Source of the DNA: Xiphias gladius
Lineage: Eukaryota; Chordata; Actinopteri; Istiophoriformes; Xiphiidae
NCBI RefSeq assembly: GCF_016859285.1
Contig: NC_053417.1
Location: 10,925,206-10,989,205 of the forward strand
DNA: 64,000 nucleotides
Direction: 5' to 3'
Shown: one piece after another, positions 47,071 to 57,899 of the stretch
How positions within the stretch are numbered: position 1 is the stretch's first letter
Layout of the letters: each line of letters opens with the position of its first letter
Position numbers and translations under genes: made by a program
The notes under the pieces: generated by a model
What the model saw: the letters and a program-made list of their open reading frames with translations, nothing else
Told to the model about the DNA's origin: nothing
Database searches by the model: none

Positions 47071-47989
47071 ATCCCCTGCAGGTGGGAGAAGGAAGCAAAG
47101 AGCAGGTTGAAGAAATTCTCATTTGAACTAATAAAAAGTCCATGGTACCTTGTTGATCAGGTGAAGAACTGGAGACAACCCATAACCCCCCTCTCCACAT
47201 GTAATGTAATTTGTTGACAGATCGGATGAGTAACACCCAGTTTGATGCTCAGCACTCAAACGGAACCTCAGAGGCTGCAGTTAAACCAGTTTTTCCATTG
47301 TTCACTAGAATCTCTCCTGAAGCAAGTGGACTTTATGTATTTGCAAACTTTTTTTTTTTTTTTTTCAAGTTTCACACTTTCTGGTTAATTTCAGTTGAAC
47401 ATTTTCAAACAAGCTTTTTACTATTTTCACTGAACCAGGACAAAAGTGATTAAATCTCACGAAGACAATGAAAATAGCTACACTTGCCAATGGCTAAATA
47501 AATGATTAGAAATGGCTCAAGATTGTCCCCAGAGATAAAAGCAAAGTGGGACAACTTTGACTTGGCGCTTTGACCATTCGGTCAAATACTACACACCCAA
47601 TAACAATACCGTTACATTTGGCTCTATTTGAACTATATTTTTCAGTGCAGACTGACGTGCTCAAGAGTGCTTTCATTACACACGGAGTCGCTAAACACTG
47701 CAGCCTGTGTGCATCATATCAACATATTCTCTTTCATTTTGATAGTTGACACGGTTTAGGCCCCGCTGATGTGCACATATGGAGATCAAACGTTGTTTAT
47801 CGAGGTTGTAGCTGGAGAATATGTTCGCCATTGTTGGTGAACCATAAAAACCCCCGAAGGCGCCCGATTTCTCCCCAGCTCGCATCACGCAGCGGTAAAA
47901 GGTTAGGGCGGCGTTCCCACTCGCGGTTTCTCCCCCGTCCCGCAGCCCGCATGTGACTCCTAATACCCATGAAGTGTCGGAACCTTTTC

Positions 47990-48076
47990 AGACAAAGGCT
48001 CCCTGTTATCCGGCCTGCACAGATGGGTTACCGACGCCGAATTTGCTTGAAAAGACAAAAGAGGACTCTAACCGTA
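47990..48076 (+). promoter_or_regulatory. Block B1 upstream of hes2 copy 2, similar to 39700-39777
   Basis: GACAAAGG, TGCACAGATGG (48016-48026), GTTACCGACGCCGAA and ACTCTAACCGTAAG stand in the same order and spacing as in block A1 before copy 1. The block is about 2.6 kb before the copy 2 start codon. Confidence 0.5.
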
Positions 48077-48937
48077 AGAGTAAAACTCGGGAGAAGTGCA
48101 CCCCCCCACCACCCCCATCCCCCATCATCCCTCCATCCCAGCGGGGCGGTGAGGGGCGCGTGCAGCAAGTGTGCCTCTCAGTTTCATGGCAGCGCTTGGC
48201 TTTTTGTTTTTTTCTTTCTTTTTTGTGTGTGTGTGTGGAAGCAGCACAACAACACCCTGTCTACATGACAGCGACCTTCACATTTCGACTTTGTTGCCTT
48301 TAGTTTTTTTGCATTTCAAGTTGTAGAAATACTTCGAAGATAGTTTACGCATAGCTGACTCTTAATCCCAACACAACTACACATAAATTGTAGTAAACAT
48401 TCATCTTCTATTACGCCATAAAAAGGACAAAGAAATCAAACCGCGTGAGTAGTGCAAGTTGGAAAATAATCTAAAGTTTATATAGGAACAAATATTAGTT
48501 CAAAGATGACTGCAGGTTTTTGCGTAATGTCAGTGAACGCTAGTAGTTTTCCTTTGCACGACTGCTTTCGTATATTTTACTCTTTTATATTTGTAATTCT
48601 GTATGGGTCATTGGTCACAATGTCAGAATAAACAACAGCTGTAAGCTTTTTGAGATTCTCATTGTGCGTTTTTCAGTGTGAACTGTTGGATGTCTAAGGT
48701 AATACTCGTCCAAACAGAGCCTTGTCGACGGAGCTGTAAGGCAGCGTGCTCTTCCAGACAAATATCTTTCATCTCCTCCAAAAGATTGAGTTTTGTGTTT
48801 CGTCATCACCATATAATCCCGATAAACAAGCATTTCACGACAGCTTGGACGCCAAAGTATCAAGGAGTCAAGCTGAAGGAGACAATTGCAGAGCAGAGTT
48901 TCTGAACAGGGGGGCGAGGATGTTTTGTTTCAGTTGG

Positions 48938-48995
48938 ACACATTCAACAAGGGCCCATTAGAAGCATGCAGATGGGATACCCAAGCTAAAACTGC
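48938..48995 (+). promoter_or_regulatory. Third copy of the GCAGATGG-ATACCCA block
   Basis: CAACAAGGG followed by GCATGCAGATGGGATACCCA and AGCTAAAA. It resembles block A1 in the ATACCCA part more closely than B1 does. It sits about 1.7 kb before hes2 copy 2. Confidence 0.4.
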
Positions 48996-49061
48996 TTGGA
49001 GATCATGTATCGTGCGTGTAAAGTTTATAGAAAAGGGGCTTGAGTATATGCAACGCGGTGA

Positions 49062-49121
49062 GTGTGTGTGTTTGTGTGTGTGTGCGTGTGTCTGTGTGTG
49101 TGTGTTTGCGCGCGCGCGCAC
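49062..49121. repeat. GT-rich simple sequence with GCGCGC end
   Basis: Imperfect GT repeats interrupted by TT and C, ending in alternating GCGCGCGCGC. The whole tract is alternating purine-pyrimidine. Confidence 0.9.
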
Positions 49122-49715
49122 TTATGGATGAGAGATGGCTCTACCATTGCTCGACAGGGAGATTGGCTGTCCGGTATCGCTGGTGTGCTGCAGGAGGAGA
49201 GTGTGGGGGGTGGGGTCATAGACGGAGGTTGGAAGTGGGTGGGGTTGAAGGCTCGGTAACAGACAGCCATCTGGTCCCCGTGGCGCGTGCTGCGCGCGTG
49301 GTTCCCCTGAGTGCAGTGGCATTTGATGGCTTGTCATGTTTCTCCAGTTTTTATTCAAAATCTGCAAAGCTCCAAGCTGTAATTCAAAAGTTCGATTCAT
49401 ACCTCGCAGGGCACGATGGTTGGTTATAAACTACATCGAGTCCAAGTCCAAAAGTAAATACTTTCAATATTTATTAAAAATGACTCATAAGTTTAAAACC
49501 AGGCTCCCTTTGTATTTTGCGGTGGCTATTGTGTTTGAAGAACATGCTCCCTCACCACTACGCCCACTGTTTTTCAGCCCCCATCACCCTGAGTGAGGCG
49601 TTGGCAGGAGGGGGATACACCCTCCAGGTAGAGACTCCCCCGGGCAGAAACTGCATTATAACGTCATATGCAAAACTATTGTTGTCAAAATCTAAGAGCA
49701 GATGTTATTTGAAAG

Positions 49716-49732
49716 TAGCGTGGCTTGGGTAT
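49716..49732 (+). promoter_or_regulatory. 17-bp block shared by both hes2 upstream regions (copy 2)
   Basis: TAGCGTGGCTTGGGTAT, identical to 41071-41087, lies 910 bp before the copy 2 start codon. Confidence 0.5.
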
Positions 49733-50105
49733 GTGATTTGAGTAAGAATATATATCTCCATAAACACTTTTCCATACACGCAAGCCTGACCCCTACGCCA
49801 GCAATATGTATTACACCCTGTTGTTCTAAGTGTGCATATATATTTAGAACATTCAGCATTACATTAATGATATATAATCAAACTTGGGCCCATTACACAC
49901 ATAATAAAATACAGTAAAACCTCAGTGTGGAACAGCAACAGAAAATCCAGCAGGAAAAAAAATGCCATTAATAATGCAAACTGAGAATTTGTTGTAAATT
50001 AGATTTTTTTTTAAAATGTGGTCTGTTGTATTTCATGGGTAGCTCACCGAAATAAGTTCATGCTATTCAGCCTAGGGTTTGTTTCCAGCCATATAAAGCT
50101 TTTTC

Positions 50106-50123
50106 GGTGCGTAATTACGCACC
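50106..50123. promoter_or_regulatory. 18-bp perfect palindrome upstream of hes2 copy 2
   Basis: GGTGCGTAATTACGCACC is its own reverse complement. Its 14-bp core TGCGTAATTACGCA recurs at 52153-52166, on the other side of the gene. The AATT/TAATTA centre is homeodomain-like; binding is inference. Confidence 0.5.
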
Positions 50124-50538
50124 AATAACTATATGTATTTAACAAACAAAACAACAACCTACTCCATCTACTAGGCTATGTATGAAACAATAAACCTCAT
50201 TGTTTACTAATAATGAACTTAAATTTTTACTATGTAACGTGATGTAAATTGTAGGGTTTGCAGAATTTGTATTTGGTCATTCAGTGCGTCCAAGCAGCGC
50301 TTTTTTACGCACACATTTTTCCAGCTTCTTGAGGCAGGTTTTGTTTGATTCTGTCTATGGATCATAACGCAGACACGCACTGCAGTTGTTACGCTTGGAT
50401 TAGAGTAGAAAACAGATGGTTATCTTTCTAAATGTGATGCGTTTGTGTTGTTTTCATCGAATACATGGTCAGTTCAAATCGTTTTGTGTCGGCTTGGGGG
50501 CGTACCCGTGACGCACGAAGCGGACGCCACGGACCTGG

Positions 50539-50545
50539 ATATATA
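50539..50545 (+). promoter_or_regulatory. hes2: TATA box of hes2 copy 2
   Basis: ATATATA 87 bp before the start codon in GC-rich surroundings. The placement mirrors copy 1. Confidence 0.65.
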
Positions 50546-50625
50546 CCGCAGCTCTCGGCCGTTAAGGACAGGTCTTCGCAGATTTCTGTTTTGGACACTT
50601 CTCTGGCACAAAGACAACGCTGAAA

Positions 50626-50715
50626 ATGTCTCCAAATTTAACTTGTGAAGCTCTCCAGTCTTTTTCTCCAAGGCTAACTGTGGCCAAAAGAAAACAGGCT
50701 CTTGAGCTCAGAAAG
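50626..50715 (+). CDS. hes2: hes2 copy 2 exon 1
   Basis: 30 codons, MSPNLTCEALQSFSPRLTVA then KRKQALELRK; donor AAG|gtaagt, phase 0. Confidence 0.92.
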
Positions 50716-51563
50716 GTAAGTGAAGTCACTGAGTATAGCTTCAGTATCTTAAACCTTTTCTCCAAAGTCTTACTCTTAATGTAAGGAATGGACACTAAAT
50801 ATTATTTGATCTTTTCAGACAATGAAACCATTGATGGAAAAAAGAAGGCGCGCCCGTATCAACGACAGCCTGAACCACTTGAAAAACCTCATCCTCCCGC
50901 TTACAGGCAGAGATGTAAGTCATTATATACATTTAGGGATGCAGAAAAACCCCTTTCAGATATACTAAAATCAAGGTAACGTTTAGACTCATATGTTTAA
51001 CATTTGCTTTTTATTATTTTCTCCAGAAGACTCGCTACTCCAAGCTTGAGAAAGCCGACATCCTGGAAATGACCGTGAGGTTCCTCAGCGACATTCCCCC
51101 TGTTAATTCCAAAGGTGAGTTATGGTTCTGCTTTTTTAACACGTTGGCTGATAAATGTAGAAACAGTGGACCTGTCATTGTTGAACAAAGAAACTAACCT
51201 TTCTTTGCCTTTTCAGATTCCGCACACATTTACAGAGAAGGCTACAAAGCCTGCCTCCAGCGCGTCTCCTCTCTGCTTCCCAAAACGAGCCTGGATCAAG
51301 ACGCGTGCCAGCGGGTGAACGACTTCGTGCAGCAGTCCATGTCCGCCACCATCACCCCAACCTGCCTGAACTGCTGCGCCCAGAGCTCCAGGACTTTCCC
51401 TCAGATTCAGCAGAGACTCCTGAGCCTGAAATCCAGCTTCGGCTCCAGACCGGAGAGCCAGTCCCGCAGCAGCAGCAGCAGCAGCAGCAGCAGCGCAGTG
51501 GCTCCCATCCGAGCACAGCCAGGCCCACAGGCCGTCAGCGCTGCCATGTGGAGACCTTGGTAG
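50626..51563 (+). CDS. hes2: Hes2-type bHLH-Orange-WRPW repressor, copy 2 (downstream tandem copy)
   Basis: Four exons, the usual HES layout: 50626-50715, 50819-50914, 51027-51114 and 51217-51563, giving 206 residues. The bHLH has the family proline and basic region (KPLMEKRRRARIND) and RYSKLEKADILEMTVRFL. The Orange domain begins near residue 95 (YREGYKACLQRV). A run of nine serines is followed by AVAPIRAQPGPQ and the C-terminal MWRPW, the Groucho/TLE-recruiting tetrapeptide at residues 203-206. All introns are about 100 bp. Zebrafish has two genes named hes2.1 and hes2.2; I cannot say which name fits each copy. Confidence 0.93.
50819..50914 (+). CDS. hes2: hes2 copy 2 exon 2 (basic region and helix 1)
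   Basis: 32 codons from TMKPLMEKRRRARINDSLNH to LPLTGRD. The acceptor is tttcag and the donor GAT|gtaagt, phase 0. Confidence 0.93.
51027..51114 (+). CDS. hes2: hes2 copy 2 exon 3 (helix 2)
   Basis: 88 bp, KTRYSKLEKADILEMTVRFL then SDIPPVNSK. The acceptor is ctccag and the donor AAAG|gtgagt, phase 1. Confidence 0.93.
51217..51563 (+). CDS. hes2: hes2 copy 2 exon 4 (Orange domain, WRPW)
   Basis: 347 bp ending at TAG 51561-51563. Outside the CAG-type repeat it differs from the copy 1 last exon at only two positions between 51230 and 51566. Both change an amino acid (Ala/Ser and Ala/Thr). Confidence 0.93.
51473..51496 (+). repeat. Coding AGC repeat in hes2 copy 2
   Basis: Nine AGC codons read as serine, in the same DNA repeat read as glutamine in copy 1. 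Confidence 0.9.
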
Positions 51564-52071
51564 ATTTCTCAAATTAAGAGAGAAATAAGTGGCCGGTTCT
51601 ACCAAAAGCCTATGAAAAGACTGTAAAATATTTGATTTGTAGGCAACGTGTTGAGAAAGCATCACTTGTAAATATACACAGTGATTTAGTGCTTCGTTTG
51701 TGTTGATGAAAAGCCAGAATTCATCGTTAAATCGTATTGGTTGAGTATTATATACTTACGTTTTGCGCACGAGTCTGTTGTCCTGTATAAGTTGACAAGT
51801 TTAGACAGTCGTATTTTTTTTTAAATCTGCATGTATGTATACGTTAAATATTTAGTCCTCTTGGCGGACTAAGTTATTAAGGGCTATTGAAACAGCCCTG
51901 TAAGACCCAAAGGGTCAGTGTATGTATGAATTTGCACCGTAGACGTCAGTGTCCTGAGTCTGTGCAGATGAAGTTTGTAGACATATTATGTGTCACTGTA
52001 AGTATCTCTGTTGGGATGTGTTTTATTTTTGCTATTTGCTGCAAATATTGTATATATACTATATAAACACA

Positions 52072-52077
52072 AATAAA
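52072..52077 (+). terminator. hes2: Poly(A) signal of hes2 copy 2
   Basis: AATAAA about 510 bases after the stop codon, in an AT-rich 3' UTR. Confidence 0.65.
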
Positions 52078-52152
52078 ACTACGATGTCGTGGTTAAATTT
52101 CGTTTTCTTTTTGCTTACACTTTAATTGTGAGAATAATGGTCTTTACTCGTG

Positions 52153-52166
52153 TGCGTAATTACGCA
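52153..52166. promoter_or_regulatory. 14-bp palindrome downstream of hes2 copy 2
   Basis: TGCGTAATTACGCA, the same core as the 18-bp palindrome at 50106-50123. The two flank the gene at about 2 kb spacing. Confidence 0.45.
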
Positions 52167-52939
52167 ACGTTAACGCACAAAAAGCCACACGAGGCTTTGC
52201 AAAAGAAGAGAAACTATTATTTAGCTGGCACACCACACACACAAGATAAACTCAATGTGATTTTTATTAAAATTACAGGCTAAGAAAAAAAAAAAAACAA
52301 GTCACAACAAAGATCACACAGCAAAGCGCACTCACAGAGTAGTGTGATACACATGACTGAAAGTCAACGGAGAAAAAGAAATGTTTAGAGGTTGCCTCTT
52401 CCCACAGTAGGTGCAGAAAAACCGAAGACAGCTTCACCAGACTTTGAATTGAGCCTCGGTGCAGCAAATATGATGTAATGTTTCCTTATATGGGGACAGC
52501 TCTTTGTTTAATGAGCAAAGGCAGGGGCGGCACATCTGTCAGGCAGATTTGAATAGAATAAAAACCGTTGGTGAGGGCGACTCCCGCATGGATGTTGTGG
52601 TCAAAGGCGCCCGCATCAGGCAACATGACACCCGAACCACTTCCCCCGCGCTGGTGGTGGTGTTAGATGCGGTCTCTGCTGCCCTCCCCCGGCGTTTGGA
52701 GGCATGGACGTGGTTGTGGTTTCTATTTCAGTTTTCAGTTACCACGTCTTTCCCGTTTGCTTTTTCGAAAGGCACCGGTCCCAACATGTAGTCTAAGCTA
52801 AATGTCTGTTGGTTGGTTTAATTCAAAATGTAATTTAAGCTTTGCCCACTTTGAAAGGACTTTTTTTTTCCTTTTTTTGCGAAACAATTGCGCTACATCG
52901 CACAAAGCACCATTTTAGCATTCGTGTGAAGTCTTAAGT

Positions 52940-54060
52940 AATATCCGTCCGGATGATTCATTTGTCTGAGAGACCGTGACCAGAGCGGCCGGCGGACACC
53001 GAAGGAGCCCGATTTCCCTTCCCATCACACAGGAATCTCGCTGCAACACGAGACCAGCAAACCCGAGAGCTTATCACCACCACCACCACCACCAGCGTCA
53101 TCACCATCATCATGTCGGTACCGCAGGCTCGCGCGGCAGCATCCTCCCTTCAGTTATGCAGGTAGGACGTTTGAAACGACACATTAACACATGTGCGAGA
53201 CGCCCTCGCATGCGAATAACGTGCTGGCGATCGACAAATGCGGAGAACAGCGCGGGTCCCGGCGTCGCTGGGTGAGCGTTCCTCACAGGCTGATAACCCA
53301 GATAATCCGCCTCATGTCCCGAGATAATACACAGCGCGTTACGGTCTGCGAACACACACCGTCTGCTTCCTGCCTGACGACGGTGTTTAATCTCGACCAT
53401 CTAAACGGGGTGTTTCCTGGGTTTTTTTGTTTTTGTTTTCGTTTCTGTTTTAGCCCGTGGGCTCCCGGCAGCGGTGCCGATCATCCATGTCGCATGTGGT
53501 ATACGATGACCTCAGCGCGGTTGGCACCGGTAGGACTAACTCGATCTAAAACTGGACCAAGGACACGTTGAGGTCGCCACCATCCTACCGAAACTCCAAT
53601 AAAAGTTTCATTCTATCGCGCAGGCTCGAAGGAATTCGGTCTGGACGGTGCGGTGAAAGCGCGTGTAGTCGATCCGCTTTCTGTTTATCCGAGGATAATG
53701 GCAGGAAGACCATTGGACGCAAACGGCCAGTAGAGTGCCGTGCGAGTGGCGAAGGCTGCTGCCCCTTGAAATGCCTTCGCGACGAATAGGCTCGGCTTCC
53801 CGACCGCATGCAGGGTTCGTTTGTACTCGCGCTCGCCTGTAGGCGGAGACAAACGGCCCCGTCGGCTGAGGGGGGAATGACCCTCCGTTGGGAGTTGTAG
53901 CGCTGTCGGCGCATCCCAACACGTCGGAACTAAACCCTGTGTGGGAATTCCCCCCCCGCAGCCTTACATTCCCCCCGAGCCGGTGGCATATGAAGGTGTT
54001 CTTCTGACCTGGCATGGGACACGTCGGTTGCCCTTCACCGAGGGCGCTGCTTTGTTGAGC
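52940..54060 (+). promoter_or_regulatory. acot7: CpG-rich promoter region of acot7
   Basis: A block of high GC with many CpG dinucleotides surrounds the first exon and runs into intron 1. CAC/CAT triplet repeats at about 53073-53110 lie directly before the start codon, probably in the 5' UTR. No TATA box was seen. This fits a broadly active promoter. Confidence 0.65.
53112..53161 (+). CDS. acot7: acot7 exon 1 (standard first exon)
   Basis: 16 codons plus AG, ending LQLC-R across the junction, with donor AG|gtagga. Length and ending match the mammalian exon coding SAIQIC-R. It is too short to stand out as an open frame and was found by reading the CpG-rich region. Confidence 0.82.
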
Positions 54061-55811
54061 TGCTAGTGCCGCATTTTTTTTTATTTTTTTATTTTTATTT
54101 TTTACACACTGCAGACCCACTCACCGCTCCGTGTATGTTTGGGTTCAAGGAAAGAAGACATTTCAACCTCAGACTCGGGTTCTGTTACGTACAACACACT
54201 GTTGTAGGTGCTGTTTTCGGCAGACACCTTGAAAATAGATTTGACTGTTGAATCTTACATATTTTTGCCCTGAATGGTAGTGAAATCACACAGTCCCTGT
54301 AGTTGCTCCAGTAAGAAATGCCTACAAACATGTCATGGTCCTCCATGGTTTTAAAGCTGCGTTATAGCTAAACAATGCAATTTAGACTGCTTAAATTAGA
54401 CTGTTCAACCAAAGTCAAACAAACAATTAAAATATCTACCTGTTTTGTCATAATATCCAATTTTCTTTTTATGTAAGTTTATGGGGAAGGCGAGACCGTT
54501 TGGTTATTTGGTCAAAACAGTCTGATATTTGAGTTTTTCACTATGAGTCAGCCATAACTTGAAGGCAGTTACAGCCTTAGACTGTTTTATGTTGTAATGA
54601 TTTGTAATACAAGACTCATCGAGTGATTCTGGCCTGAGTGGAAGCCGTGCAGCCTGCTTGACTTAACAGGATTTCCCTGTTTAAATGTTTAGATGCCTGA
54701 AACTTAGTCAGTTCAGGTTCCATATTGGTGTGTTCATGCAATGAACAATGACCTTTACCTTCAGTTCAAAAGATATGAACAACCAAAGGTGGGCGTGAAC
54801 GCAAATATAACCAGCTACCAGCTAGTATGGTTAGAGGTTTGTCAATGATTGCTGCCACTCCTCTCATTCAAAATTCAGTGTAACTCGTGCTTGGCTGCAA
54901 TGCTGAGGCTGCTCTTCTGTTTGGAAGTTGACACCTCAGTGATGCTACTGTGAAATCAAAATGTGGTATATTGTGAATAACTCCACTCATCACAAAAACA
55001 TAAATATAAATATACAGTAACTACTTTTTTTTATAATCAGTAGCTATCAGTCTTCCGAAAAACTCAATCATTATGAACCTACAAATTTTTTCCAAAAATA
55101 CTGTAACCTAATTAGTTTTTATCAGCCTGCAAACTTTCCACTGCCTCTCACCTGCTATGCTTTTTCCCATGACTGCCCTTGGCTGCTTATGACAAATTCA
55201 AACTTCCTACCACTTAAACGACTACGGTATACATTGACTTCCTATCTACCGATGGCCTGGTCATTGCCCTGTCTTAACTCTTCTTCACTCCAACTCCCAG
55301 TGATAAAATGCCTCTCCCTCCCTGGAAAAAACAATTCACTTCCTGTTTTCTCTTTTTAAGAAGAAGCTAACAACAGAGTCAGATGTGTTTCACCCTCTTC
55401 TCATGTGATCATATGACCTTTTAATGGGCTGCAAACTTGAATTTTGTCTCTCAAGTCCACTTTTGTCACTTTTTTATTACATCCTATTCAGTTTACTTTT
55501 TCCAATCCTGTGACGGTTTAGTTTATTCTGGACCCAAATGCAAACACAAGAGAAAGGTGATGCAGTGAAGTTGCTTTTAATAAGAATAAAACAGGCTTAC
55601 AGGTGGACAAGGTGAACAAGTTGGCACACAGTAACACGGGAACAGGAAAAAACATGCAGGTAGCAGGTATTTGGAAAAACACTCTGGAACATCAAAGGAA
55701 ACAAAAGCAGGCAACAAGAAAATAGACACATGAGGAACACTAGAGAACATAACCCAGGAACTAAGCAGACAAATTAACAAAGAGGGCAAGGCAGGCAACC
55801 ACAAAGGCAGG

Positions 55812-55859
<48 letters not shown>

Positions 55860-57849
55860 GGGCAGGAAGTAAAACAACCAAAAGACGCACAAGGTAAGTA
55901 ATTTCAAAATAAAACAGGAAATAACAACAGCGTCCGGGCAGAAAGTCACGAAGAGGGGCAGATCGTGACCAATCCAGAATCATTTCATAGATGCGTTGTT
56001 GTCCATGTGATTTCTCAACTTCTTTTCAGGACCATACAAAATGTCAGGGACTTAAATGTATTTGCTCTCACCAGTTGTGGTAAACGGTGCAGACCCACTG
56101 TACTATAAGTAATCATTCCTTTTACAGTACGTTTGGAAACATTTTACACTGTTTATATTGCCGTTTTTCATTTTGGCTTTGAAATATAGCTTGATCCGCT
56201 TTGCAGTAAATCTTGACGAGGTCTAGACCACATCTGGACCTCATCTGGACCTCATCTGGACCTAGTCTTGTCTTTGAATTGACTTTTGCCTGACTAAAAG
56301 GTTATTGGCCGTAACCCTACTTTCTTCTTTGTTCACTCTAGTTGCTATCAAAAAAACTCCAGCTGCTTAACTATTATTTCATACTTGGAATATTGTTTGG
56401 GCTGTGGCCATGACACTTGCTTACTGGTACTTGCTTGCAAATGTGGTAATTTACTCTTAAACTTGCTCTTCTGTTGATTGCAAGTTGCTTTGGACTAGAG
56501 CATCAGCCAATAGTCTAAAATGCAAATAAAATTGCAAAATAGGTCCGCTCTCTATTGATAATTCAACTGGCCTGTTTAAGTAAGAGTAATCGAGTAAGGG
56601 TTCATCAGGCTGTGCAAACATACAGTAATGCATAATGTGGGACTGAGGTGTGTGTTTTAAGTTTGTCTATATACAGTTGTGAGTGTTTGACAAATGCCTG
56701 TCGTACCTGGTAGTGTAAGATTGCGTGGCTAAAACACAGTTCAAGCCCTGCTTCTGATGCCACCACCCCAGTCAGATCTTTGTTCTTTGCCGTGTTCTTA
56801 CTGGCGGGGCCCGGGACAGAAATGACACCACGGTATGCTTTTCTCAAGCTACTTCGCACATTTTGCCACTACCCTTCCCGACACAGGTAAAACTTAGGTT
56901 TTATATGTTTGTTTTCAGCTAGAAAATTGTAATTATGGTTTATGCATGCGTTGATGGTAGTTCTATGACTTTTCAGTTGTAAGCTATATTTTAACTCTAA
57001 CAAATGAGAATTCATGTGAAAAAAACAGTCAACTTTCAGGTATAATGCAAAAAGGATACATATAGGCAACTGAAAAATCTGCACACCCTGACCTGTATAG
57101 AAAATCTGTATGTTCTAGATATTTAATATTCATATAAATATACACTGCTGTGTACATTGAAATATTTTCTACACAAACCACTTTCACAAATGCTTAAACT
57201 AATTCTAACTAATCCACATGTTGCTGGCAACTTTAAACTACCCAGACAAGAGCTCATACCTCAGTGATAAGTTGATTTAGGTTGTTTGTCAGTTCATTAC
57301 AAAAGAGCTCATACAGTATGAGGAACTTCTGGCATGATGCTCCCGTGAGGTTTACATCGACATTGTATGTTATATAAGTGATCCATCAAGTACATCATCC
57401 TCATTTTGGAAGGTATATGTGATTAGGATTTTAAGGGCTAATGGACTATTAGGCATTCGACCCCGGCCGCCTGTTGTTTGGGCATCAGTGGGTGTGTTGT
57501 GATCCAGTTGGACCAGTTGTGACGCCTAAGGCGGGATCATCATTAAACCATGCATGACGTCAGTCACTGCAGCAACGTTAAGACTCAAAATCTCAGAAGT
57601 TGTGGATGTAGAGATCATACAGAAGGGAAGTAGTTTAGAGAGCAAGACTGAGAGTCAGTCAGAGTGTAAAAATGCGTTGCTTTAGGCCTCAGAGCAGAAA
57701 GGCAGTTGATGAAGTGGATAAGACGACAGCGGTGGTGGAGAAACGTCAAGCGAGTCAAAGTCAGCAAGTCAGCAGAGATGTCAGAGAAAGTGGGGAGGCT
57801 GGAGCTGAGCAGGGCAGCAAATACCAACTCAGCAGGTACTTCATCTGTG

Positions 57850-57899
<50 letters not shown>

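Larger units (their letters stand above)
43141..47980. other. Intergenic region between hes2 copies, repeat-rich half
   Basis: No supported gene. It holds the (AC)n microsatellite at 43405-43470, the inverted/direct repeat at 44866-44908, repeats at 45335-45625, 46450-46590 and 46780-47070, and a T-run near 47350-47366. Confidence 0.6.

Noticed and set aside
47953..48303. 116-codon frame upstream of hes2 copy 2
   Set aside because: Made of a C-rich low-complexity stretch and a T-rich tract; no homology recalled, and it overlaps the shared non-coding block.
51213..51665. 150-codon minus-strand frame over hes2 copy 2
   Set aside because: The antisense shadow of exon 4, with the same composition artefact as in copy 1.
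53608..54120. 170-codon minus-strand open frame in the acot7 CpG region
   Set aside because: It overlaps the CpG-rich intron start, shows no domain or signal, and has Lys/Asn runs from a poly-T tract. GC-rich DNA keeps chance frames open.
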